From NCBI GenBank assembly GCA_030590765.1, contig JAUVCP010000113.1:1-6919 (forward strand): 6,919 bases of DNA, read 5' to 3'. The position numbers and the translations under genes are program-made. The notes under the pieces were generated by a model. That model saw only the letters and a list, made by a program, of their open reading frames with translations. It made no database searches and was not told the DNA's origin. The stretch's first letter is position 1, and each line of letters begins with the position of its first letter. Positions 1 to 6,308 of this stretch are shown here, in pieces. This DNA comes from Flavobacteriaceae bacterium (GTDB lineage Bacteria > Bacteroidota > Bacteroidia > Flavobacteriales > Flavobacteriaceae).

Positions 1-1111
1 ACTGCAGGTTACCCTTCCATAAGGTTGTGATCCAGTTAAAAGATTTAACAGCTGATGGAATTGCAATTAAAAGGGTAGTAAAGGTAAAAACCGATCCAAG
101 AAACGGATTCATTCCTGATACAAACATATGGTGTCCCCAAACAATCGTAGACAAAAATGCAATTGCCATAATAGATCCTATCATTGCTCTGTAACCAAAT
201 ATAGGCTTACGAGAATTTGTTGAGATCACTTCAGATGTAATACCTAATGCAGGTAATAATATGATATAAACTTCCGGATGACCTAAGAACCAGAATAAAT
301 GTTCAAAAAGAATTGGTGATCCTCCTTTATAGTGTAATACTTCTCCCTGTATAAATATATCCGATAAGTAAAATGAAGTTCCAAAACTACGATCAAATAT
401 CAATAATAAGGCAGCAGATAATAAAACCGGAAATGAAACTACACCAATAATTGCTGTAACCAAAAATGCCCAGATCGTTAATGGTAACCTTGTCATTTTC
501 ATCCCTTTAGTTCTTAAATTTAAAATCGTTACAATATAATTTAAAGATCCTAATAAGGAAGAAGCAATAAAAATTGCCATTGAAACCAACCATAAGGTCA
601 TTCCTAATCCTGAACCAGACATTGCTTGTGGCAAGGCACTTAACGGAGGATAAATTGTCCATCCGGCGGAAGCCATCCCTGTATGAACAAAAATAGAAAG
701 GAACATGATCAAACTGGACAAGAAAAACAGCCAGTAAGAAATCATATTTAAAAAACCTGAAGCCATATCACGAGCTCCGATCTGTAAAGGAATCAATAAA
801 TTACTAAAGGTTCCACTTAAACCAGCTGTTAGTACAAAAAACACCATAATCGTACCGTGAATGGTAACCAACCCCATATACATATCAGGTGTCATGATAC
901 CATCTTCTCCTCCTTTACCTAAAAAGGCCTCAATGATCGTAAAACTTGTATTGGGATAAGCAAGCTGTAATCTGAATAACATAGACATAAAGCCTCCAAT
1001 AACTCCCATAAATATACCAGTGATCAAATATTGCTTGGCAATCATTTTATGATCCTGACTAAAAATATATTTTGTTATAAATGTTTCATTATGATGTTGG
1101 TGATCTGACAT
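1..1111 (-). CDS. coxA: Cytochrome c oxidase subunit I, A1-type haem-copper oxidase (partial, C-terminus missing)
   Basis: Catalytic membrane subunit that reduces O2 to water and pumps protons. The frame is open from the ATG at 1111 to the window edge, giving 370 codons; haem-copper subunit I proteins usually run well past 500 residues, so the end lies outside the window and the gene is not broken. I translated it by hand. Visible landmarks are H85 in TIHGTIMVFF (low-spin haem ligand), D115 and N122 in GARDM/LNMIS (D-channel entrance), H278-P-E280-V-Y282 (CuB ligand, D-channel Glu and the cross-linked Tyr), H327-H328 (CuB ligands) and K356 in IPSAVKSFNW (K-channel). Both proton channels are therefore present, which marks family A1. 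The second haem a/a3 His pair and the Mg-site His-Asp should lie beyond position 1. It starts 30 bases after the coxB stop, with an A-rich leader and no Shine-Dalgarno, so it is probably cotranscribed with coxB. Confidence 0.97.
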   Translation of the reverse strand, partial: MSDHQHHNETFITKYIFSQDHKMIAKQYLITGIFMGVIGGFMSMLFRLQLAYPNTSFTIIEAFLGKGGEDGIMTPDMYMGLVTIHGTIMVFFVLTAGLSGTFSNLLIPLQIGARDMASGFLNMISYWLFFLSSLIMFLSIFVHTGMASAGWTIYPPLSALPQAMSGSGLGMTLWLVSMAIFIASSLLGSLNYIVTILNLRTKGMKMTRLPLTIWAFLVTAIIGVVSFPVLLSAALLLIFDRSFGTSFYLSDIFIQGEVLHYKGGSPILFEHLFWFLGHPEVYIILLPALGITSEVISTNSRKPIFGYRAMIGSIMAIAFLSTIVWGHHMFVSGMNPFLGSVFTFTTLLIAIPSAVKSFNWITTLWKGNLQ

Positions 1112-1141
1112 TAGTATAAATTATTTTTTTAGTTGTTCTTT

Positions 1142-2158
1142 CTATTGTATTACCTGTGCAAGAGTTTTTTGTTGACCCAGCCAATTATTAAAATCTGCTT
1201 CCTCCTCCACAACTACTTTCATTTGCATACTAAAATGGGAGGCTCCACAAATTTTATTGCAAAGCAATATGTAGTCAAATTCAATAGGATCATCACCTCT
1301 TTCTTTTCTCAATATATTTATAGCATCTATTTTCTCTTTGGTATCTTCATTTTCTCTCATTTCTACAGTTGTAACTGATGGTGTAAAACCAAAACTGGTT
1401 GTCATACCTGGAACACAATTTATCTGAGCTCTAAAATGAGGCATATAAGCAGAATGCAATACATCTTGTGATCGGAATTTAAAAATAACTTTCCTACCTT
1501 TTGGTAAATGCAATTCACGAACAGGTATATCGTCAGCTGAATTTTTATCGGTCATATCAACTCCCATGGTATTTATTCCTTTGATATAATTTACATGTCC
1601 TAAGCCCAATTGATTATCCTGACCGGCATACCTTGCTTCCCATTGAAATTGCTTGGCATAAACCTCAATTATTAAAGGATTTTCGACATCAGAAAGATCC
1701 TGAACATGATTCCATGTCCACAAACCATAAATGATCAAAGCCGACAAAACTATAGTCGGAGTTACTGTCCACCACATTTCCAATTTATGACTATCAGCAT
1801 AAAAAGTAGCTTTTCTCCCTTTAATACCACGATATTTAAAAGTAAAGAAATAGATCAAAAATTGAGTAATGAATTGAACGACAAAAATTAATGTCATTGT
1901 GATGATAAAAAGCCTGTCAATATGTTCTCCCTCTAGAGATGCAGATAGTTTAGGCAACAGAACAATTTTATACTTATACATAGAAATAAGCATTAAACTG
2001 TATATAAAAATTCCCAAACCTAACATTAACCAACCGTTAATGTTATTCTCTTTCTCGGTTACAATTTGTTCTTTTTTGAAGAATCCTAATAATTTAAAAA
2101 ATTGCCAGAATGCAGTTGCAATAACTATAAATATGAGGATAAAAAATAATGCTTTCAT
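1142..2158 (-). CDS. coxB: Cytochrome c oxidase subunit II (CuA subunit)
   Basis: Accepts electrons from a periplasmic cytochrome at the dinuclear CuA centre and passes them to subunit I. The 338-residue protein has hydrophobic segments at about 3-25, 43-60, 83-106 and 130-150, then a periplasmic cupredoxin domain. CuA ligands are all present: H235 in QDVLHSAYMPHF and C300-x3-C304-x3-H308-x2-M311. Differences from proteobacterial or mitochondrial subunit II are K302 where the Mg-ligand Glu normally sits between the two Cys, QFQWEARYAG in the aromatic electron-entry patch, and an acidic/basic insertion at about 268-292 before the CuA loop. I recall the same features in other Bacteroidota CoxB. 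There is no C-terminal CXXCH, so it is not a caa3-type fusion. The start at 2158 gives the first hydrophobic segment directly; the leader is A/T-rich without Shine-Dalgarno. It is preceded by a terminator and its own probable promoter. Confidence 0.97.
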   Translation of the reverse strand: MKALFFILIFIVIATAFWQFFKLLGFFKKEQIVTEKENNINGWLMLGLGIFIYSLMLISMYKYKIVLLPKLSASLEGEHIDRLFIITMTLIFVVQFITQFLIYFFTFKYRGIKGRKATFYADSHKLEMWWTVTPTIVLSALIIYGLWTWNHVQDLSDVENPLIIEVYAKQFQWEARYAGQDNQLGLGHVNYIKGINTMGVDMTDKNSADDIPVRELHLPKGRKVIFKFRSQDVLHSAYMPHFRAQINCVPGMTTSFGFTPSVTTVEMRENEDTKEKIDAINILRKERGDDPIEFDYILLCNKICGASHFSMQMKVVVEEEADFNNWLGQQKTLAQVIQ

Positions 2159-2186
2159 TAATTACAATTTGTGTATGTGACTAGAG

Positions 2187-2237
2187 TTACAATAAAGCAA
2201 ATATAACCAAATTTATTAAAAACATGATAAATGTCAT
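2187..2237 (-). promoter_or_regulatory. Probable coxBA promoter, Bacteroidota type, with two overlapping -7 candidates
   Basis: On the minus strand, TATATTTG at 2205-2198 matches the Bacteroidota -7 consensus TAnnTTTG exactly. A second exact match, TAAATTTG, lies ten bases upstream at 2215-2208. Upstream -33 candidates are imperfect (ATG instead of TTG): 2225-2223, 17 bases before the first, and 2237-2235, 19 bases before the second. Transcription from the downstream copy would begin near 2194-2190, leaving a leader of roughly 32-36 bases before the coxB ATG. The position between the actF terminator and coxB supports a real promoter; the -33 mismatch and the AT-rich setting keep the confidence moderate. 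Confidence 0.55.
2224..2237. promoter_or_regulatory. Possible Crp/Fnr-type operator upstream of coxB
   Basis: The 14-base near-palindrome ATGATAAATGTCAT contains TGA-N6-TCA, the core symmetry of Crp/Fnr family sites. Its centre, 2230.5, lies about 37-40 bases upstream of the start predicted from TATATTTG, close to the usual position of a class II activator site. It also covers the -33 region. This is a short match in AT-rich DNA and could be chance. Confidence 0.25.
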
Positions 2238-2253
2238 ATTTTTATTCTGAGCC

Positions 2254-2281
2254 AAAAAAATCCGATGATTTCTCATCGGAT
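2254..2281 (-). terminator. Intrinsic terminator after actF
   Basis: Read on the minus strand, ATCCGATGA (2281-2273) pairs perfectly with TCATCGGAT (2268-2260) around a GAAA tetraloop (2272-2269), and the stem runs into seven consecutive T (2260-2254, the first also closing the stem). It lies 34 bases past the actF stop. This is a textbook rho-independent terminator pointing in the direction of the act genes, so it should end or reduce act transcription before coxB. Confidence 0.93.
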
Positions 2282-2315
2282 CTTTAAAATATAAGGTATT
2301 AATTTAACCTGTTTC

Positions 2316-3674
2316 TTAATAATGGTAAATTTCACTTTCTTTCATAAATGGATTTCCTTTAGCATGTAAGGGCACTTTAGTCATTGCATTGAAAATCACA
2401 AAGATAAATAAGCCAAGGAAGAAAGCTAAAGATCCTAATTCAGGAACTCCTATAAACCAACTATCTCCAACAGTTGCAGGTGAGATCAATTGAAAAATAT
2501 CAATATAATGACCTATTAAAATAACGATACCCGTTGTAACAACAAACCATGGAATACGTTTAAAATCGCTATCCATCAGAACAAATATTGGGAACACAAA
2601 GTTTAAGATCAACATTCCAATAAAAGGCAATTGATAAGAACCTATCAACCTTGGGAAGAAATATGCTGCATCCTCAGGTATATTGGCATACCATTGAAGC
2701 ATGAATTGATCAAACCAAAAATAGGCCCAGAAAATACTAAACCCGAACATATACTTTGCCAGATCATGCAAATGGCTATCATTTACAAATGGAAGAGCAC
2801 CTTTATTTCTTAGATAAATGGTAACTAATGCTATTACTGTAATACCAGAAACCAATACACTTGCAAACACATAGAAAGAATATAACTGACTATACCAATG
2901 CGGATCTAACGACATCAACCAGTCAAATGACATGAATAATTCTAAAATTCCAAAAAGGACAATAAAAATTACTGCCAAATTGAAATTCTTCTTATAAATT
3001 TTAATATCTCCACTATTATCTAAGGCTATTGAATTTCTTCTTAGCATCCATCTAAAAATATTGTAAACAAATAAATAAACAAAACTTCTTATCAACCATC
3101 CAGGCACATTTAACCACCAACTTTTTCCATCAATTACAGCATCATAATTTGCACTTGCCGGATCAAAAGTTCCTTCTGCCATCCAAACATACATATGATT
3201 CAAATGAAAACCAGAAGCCAACAAAAACAAAAATAACAAAATAGATCCAGGTAAAATATAAGCTGTAATTCCTTCCATCACTCTAAATAAAACAATAGAC
3301 CAACCAGCTTGAGCGGCCCATTGCATAGAATAAAAGACCAATACCGTAACAGCAATCATCAAAAAGAAAAAAGCAGGAATGAAAAATGCAGTCCATGGTC
3401 TGTTCTGTCCCTGATGCAATAAATGTTCTAAATGACTTTGCTCTTCCGCTGCACTATGAGATTCTGTAGAATCACTGTCATGACCTGTATTTGCAACATC
3501 ATGATCTCCACTTTGCTCATGTTCAGTTTCATGCGAATCCTGCGAATGCTCTAAAGTCTCTTTAACGTCTTCAACAGTTTTTGGAGCAGTGAAAAAACCA
3601 TAACCCATACCTAATGCACCGAGAATCATTAATGCAATTGAAAACGTTTTTAATTTACCTGAAAATGTATACAT
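2316..3674 (-). CDS. actF: Alternative complex III subunit ActF, NrfD-like integral membrane protein
   Basis: Second large NrfD/PsrC-like membrane subunit of ACIII, a paralogue of ActC that helps hold the complex in the inner membrane. The 452-residue protein shows about ten hydrophobic segments (near 10-29, 95-117, 137-157, 190-211, 232-254, 264-287, 306-328, 347-369, 374-396 and 412-431). Motifs that look typical of ActF include HLNHMYVW (157-164), FDWLMSLDPHWYS (250-262) and FDQFMLQWYANIPEDAAYF (321-339). Between the first and second membrane segments lies an acidic, His-rich loop (about 35-90) with nine His between residues 43 and 87 and no secondary hydrophobicity. The start at 3674 gives a leading membrane segment, and the leader is A-rich. 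It follows actE by 28 bases and is the last gene before the terminator. ActF probably arose by duplication of ActC; I assign F rather than C from gene order and the long N-terminal loop. Confidence 0.95.
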   Translation of the reverse strand: MYTFSGKLKTFSIALMILGALGMGYGFFTAPKTVEDVKETLEHSQDSHETEHEQSGDHDVANTGHDSDSTESHSAAEEQSHLEHLLHQGQNRPWTAFFIPAFFFLMIAVTVLVFYSMQWAAQAGWSIVLFRVMEGITAYILPGSILLFLFLLASGFHLNHMYVWMAEGTFDPASANYDAVIDGKSWWLNVPGWLIRSFVYLFVYNIFRWMLRRNSIALDNSGDIKIYKKNFNLAVIFIVLFGILELFMSFDWLMSLDPHWYSQLYSFYVFASVLVSGITVIALVTIYLRNKGALPFVNDSHLHDLAKYMFGFSIFWAYFWFDQFMLQWYANIPEDAAYFFPRLIGSYQLPFIGMLILNFVFPIFVLMDSDFKRIPWFVVTTGIVILIGHYIDIFQLISPATVGDSWFIGVPELGSLAFFLGLFIFVIFNAMTKVPLHAKGNPFMKESEIYHY

Positions 3675-3702
3675 TTTATATTGTGTATTTATTTTTTACT
3701 TA

Positions 3703-4266
3703 TTATTTAATTAGATCTGCTCTAAGTTTCTCAACATACTGAACAACTTGCCAACGCTCCTTGTCATTTAGCTGAGAAGCATGTGAACCCATCATGTTTC
3801 TACCGAACATAATTACATGATAAGTACTTCCTTGTGTAATATCTCTATCTTTATAATTAGGCACACCTAAGAATTTCTCATTGGTAACCAATGGCCCTTG
3901 TCCGTCACCTGTATCACCATGACAAATAGCACAATAAATATCATAATTATTTTTTCCATTGGATAGATTTTTTTCATTCAAGGTTAACGGTGATCTCAAA
4001 GAATCTTTTGCTGCCTGATACCCTATCTCAGAATTTGGAAATTCATAAACTGTCATACCCCTGGCAATTGTACCTTCAACTGGTAATTGAGCACTAATAC
4101 CATTACTGAAATATGGATTTGAAGAATATGCATCATATGGTACTGCAGTATACATATCTGTATCTGACATATACTGAATACTTCTTTTTGTTGATTTGTC
4201 ATACTGACAAGAAGTTAGCGTTATCAAAAACAATCCGATAAATGCTATTTGTAAAATATTTTTCAT
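3703..4266 (-). CDS. actE: Alternative complex III subunit ActE, monohaem cytochrome c lipoprotein
   Basis: Membrane-anchored periplasmic cytochrome c that takes electrons within ACIII towards the terminal acceptor. The 187-residue precursor starts with a basic-hydrophobic signal (1-19) ending in the lipobox LTSC, so C20 should be lipidated after signal peptidase II cleavage. One haem-binding motif, CAICH at 112-116, lies in a class I cytochrome c fold; the sixth ligand is most likely M159 in GRNMMGSHASQ, with M158 the alternative. The conserved PVEGTIARG segment (62-70) and the QYMSDTDMY stretch near the mature N-terminus are typical of ActE. The start at 4266 places the signal peptide directly. 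Gaps to actD (35 bases) and actF (28 bases) indicate one operon. In the known Flavobacterium ACIII structure the complex associates with aa3 oxidase; whether ActE or ActA passes electrons to CuA here cannot be read from sequence. Confidence 0.96.
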   Translation of the reverse strand: MKNILQIAFIGLFLITLTSCQYDKSTKRSIQYMSDTDMYTAVPYDAYSSNPYFSNGISAQLPVEGTIARGMTVYEFPNSEIGYQAAKDSLRSPLTLNEKNLSNGKNNYDIYCAICHGDTGDGQGPLVTNEKFLGVPNYKDRDITQGSTYHVIMFGRNMMGSHASQLNDKERWQVVQYVEKLRADLIK

Positions 4267-4301
4267 TTTAAATAATATTTTTGATGATCTTAAAAGACCT
4301 C

Positions 4302-4826
4302 TTATTGTTTTTCTACAATTTTTGTTTCAATCGCTCCACTTTTACTAAGTAGGTCGGTAATTTCTTTTTCATCACCTTCTACAACAACTTCCATTAAGAA
4401 TTTATCATCGGTAGTACGAGGATCAGGATTGCTTGCTTTCACAAAAGGCCCAATTTTACTTCGTAAATAAAAAGTAATCACCATTAAATGCGCTGCAAAA
4501 AATACAGTCAACTCAAACATGATAGGAACAAATGCTGGCATATTCTCTGCATAACTAAAGTTTGGTTTACCACCAATATTTTGTGGCCAATCTTCAATCA
4601 TCATATAATTCATCATCCAAACAGAAAAAGCCAAACCAGTTAAACCGTAAATAAATGCAGTTATGGCGATTCGAGTATTTTTTAAACCCATTGCTTTTTC
4701 TATACCATGAACTGGAAATGGTGTAAATATTTCCTCAATCTGATACTTGGCTTCACGAACTTTCTTGATTGCTGATAAAAGCACATCATCGTCATCAAAA
4801 ATTGCGTGTATAACTTTATTACTCAT
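4302..4826 (-). CDS. actD: Alternative complex III subunit ActD (DUF3341-type membrane protein)
   Basis: Small structural membrane subunit of ACIII without cofactors. The 174-residue protein has a soluble N-terminal domain that resembles a small ferredoxin-like fold (1-50, beginning with VIHAIFDDDDVLLSAI and containing FTPFPVHGIEKAMG), two membrane segments (about 53-75 and 97-121) joined by a short loop with IGGKP, and a soluble C-terminal tail (about 135-174) with DKFLMEVVVEGDEKE. This N-domain, helical hairpin and tail arrangement, together with FPVHG and GGKP, is the ActD/DUF3341 pattern. It has no Cys or CXXCH, so no redox role is expected. The start at 4826 is preceded by a run of A. 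The gap to actC is 32 bases and to actE 35 bases. Confidence 0.95.
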   Translation of the reverse strand: MSNKVIHAIFDDDDVLLSAIKKVREAKYQIEEIFTPFPVHGIEKAMGLKNTRIAITAFIYGLTGLAFSVWMMNYMMIEDWPQNIGGKPNFSYAENMPAFVPIMFELTVFFAAHLMVITFYLRSKIGPFVKASNPDPRTTDDKFLMEVVVEGDEKEITDLLSKSGAIETKIVEKQ

Positions 4827-4858
4827 CTTTTTTTATTTATTCAATTTTTAAATTGTAT

Positions 4859-6247
4859 TTATTTACTGTCTCTTGCTCTTTTATAACCATCTCCTGATGA
4901 TTTTAAAATTGATTTCACTTCTGCCTGTGCAACAACCGGGAAGGTACGTGCATATAACAAGAATAAAACAAAGAAGAAACCTATAGTACCTACAAAAATA
5001 CCTATATCAACAAAAGTTGGAGAAAATTGTGTCCAGGTTGAAGGCAAATGACCTCTACTTAAATTAATAACAATAATATCAAAACGCTCAAACCACATAC
5101 CTGTATTGATGATCAATGCCATGATAAATGAAAATGTGAAATTTGTTCGTAGTTTCTTAAACCATAACAATTGTGGAAATACTCCATTACAGAGTATCAA
5201 TGCCCAAAATGCCCATGCATATGGACCAGTTGCTGCACCAATTGACAAATATGTAAAATCCTCATAAGAACTACCTGAGTACCACCCTACAAAAAATTCA
5301 GACATATATGCCACCATAACAATACCACCTGTTACCAAAATAACTTTATTCATATTTTCAATATGAAGACGAGTGATATATGCTTCTAAGTTAGAAACCT
5401 TACGCATAATGATCAATAAGGTTTGTACCATCGCAAATCCTGAGAATACCGCTCCAGCAACAAAGTAAGGAGGATAAACCGTACTGTGCCATCCCGGTAT
5501 TACCGATGTAGCAAAGTCAAAGGATACAATAGTGTGTACTGATAGTACAAGAGGAGTTGCCAAACCTGCCAAAACCAAAGATACTTCTTCAAACCTTTGC
5601 CAGTCCTTTGCTCTACCTGTCCAACCAAAACTTAACAAACTGTAAATTTTCTTTTGAAATGGTTTTGTAGCCCTGTCTCTGATCATTGCAAAATCAGGTA
5701 ATAATCCTGTATACCAAAAAACTACAGATACAGATAAATATGTTGAAATTGCAAATACATCCCATAATAATGGTGAGTTAAAGTTGGTCCATAAAGTACC
5801 AAACTGATTCGGTATAGGCATGGTCCAGTATCCGTTCCAAACTCTACCCATGTGAATGATCGGGAATAATCCTGCCTGAAATACTGCAAATATGGTCATC
5901 GCTTCCGCAGAACGGTTGATACCCATTCTCCACTTTTGACGAAATAACAATAAAACTGCCGAGATCAATGTTCCGGCATGACCGATACCAATCCACCAAA
6001 CAAAGTTGGTAATATCCCAGGCCCAGTTAATCTTATTATTCAATCCCCAAACTCCGATACCGGTACCGATAGTATAAGTAATTGCTCCAATTCCCCATAA
6101 AAAGAAAATTAAGGCAATACTAAAAACGGCCCACCACCATTTGTTGGCTTTTCCTTCAATTGGTGCAGCAATATCATTTGAAATGTCATGATAACTTTTA
6201 TCTCCTAAAATTAATGGTTCTCTAATAGGTGCTTCGTAATGAGACAT
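4859..6247 (-). CDS. actC: Alternative complex III subunit ActC, NrfD/PsrC-like quinol-binding membrane subunit
   Basis: Core membrane subunit where quinol is thought to be oxidised on the periplasmic side, next to the Fe-S clusters of ActB. The 462-residue protein has about ten hydrophobic segments (near 38-66, 80-103, 117-136, 160-184, 222-245, 258-282, 303-325, 338-361, 372-396 and 411-434) and a soluble N-terminal tail starting MSHYEAPIREPLILG. Typical NrfD-family motifs are visible: TYTIGTGIGVWG (57-68), WWIGIGHAGTLISA (84-97), HMGRVW (132-137), SPLLWDVFAISTY (158-170), SVHTIVSFDFA (236-246), PGWHSTVYPPYFVAGA (251-266) and MWFERFDII (384-392). H132 and D163 are candidates for the quinol-site His/Asp pair described for Rhodothermus ActC; that assignment is from spacing and memory. 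The actB-actC gap of 61 bases is the longest inside the act block but holds no hairpin or T-run. Confidence 0.97.
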   Translation of the reverse strand: MSHYEAPIREPLILGDKSYHDISNDIAAPIEGKANKWWWAVFSIALIFFLWGIGAITYTIGTGIGVWGLNNKINWAWDITNFVWWIGIGHAGTLISAVLLLFRQKWRMGINRSAEAMTIFAVFQAGLFPIIHMGRVWNGYWTMPIPNQFGTLWTNFNSPLLWDVFAISTYLSVSVVFWYTGLLPDFAMIRDRATKPFQKKIYSLLSFGWTGRAKDWQRFEEVSLVLAGLATPLVLSVHTIVSFDFATSVIPGWHSTVYPPYFVAGAVFSGFAMVQTLLIIMRKVSNLEAYITRLHIENMNKVILVTGGIVMVAYMSEFFVGWYSGSSYEDFTYLSIGAATGPYAWAFWALILCNGVFPQLLWFKKLRTNFTFSFIMALIINTGMWFERFDIIVINLSRGHLPSTWTQFSPTFVDIGIFVGTIGFFFVLFLLYARTFPVVAQAEVKSILKSSGDGYKRARDSK

Positions 6248-6308
6248 AGTATTTTATAATATTAATTTATTCTTCTTGTTTATTTATTCAATCAACGAAA
6301 TATTGCAA

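Noticed and set aside
1133..1378. Plus-strand reading frame of 81 codons with a hydrophobic translation
   Set aside because: It lies antisense inside coxB and has no recognisable motif; coxB is unmistakable on the other strand.
1706..2180. Two plus-strand reading frames (61 and 93 codons) opposite coxB
   Set aside because: Both are shadows of the coxB coding sequence; no domain, no credible start context.
2631..2813. Plus-strand reading frame of 60 codons opposite actF
   Set aside because: Antisense shadow of a strongly conserved membrane protein gene.
4842..4855. Inverted repeat CAATTTTTAAATTG between actC and actD
   Set aside because: Only six A/T-rich pairs with a two-base loop and no GC stem or following T-run, so not a terminator; likely chance in AT-rich spacer.
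6248..6308. Longer 61-base gap between actB and actC as a possible internal promoter or hidden small gene
   Set aside because: I see no TAnnTTTG with a suitable -33, no stable hairpin and no open frame of note; it is A/T-rich leader sequence.
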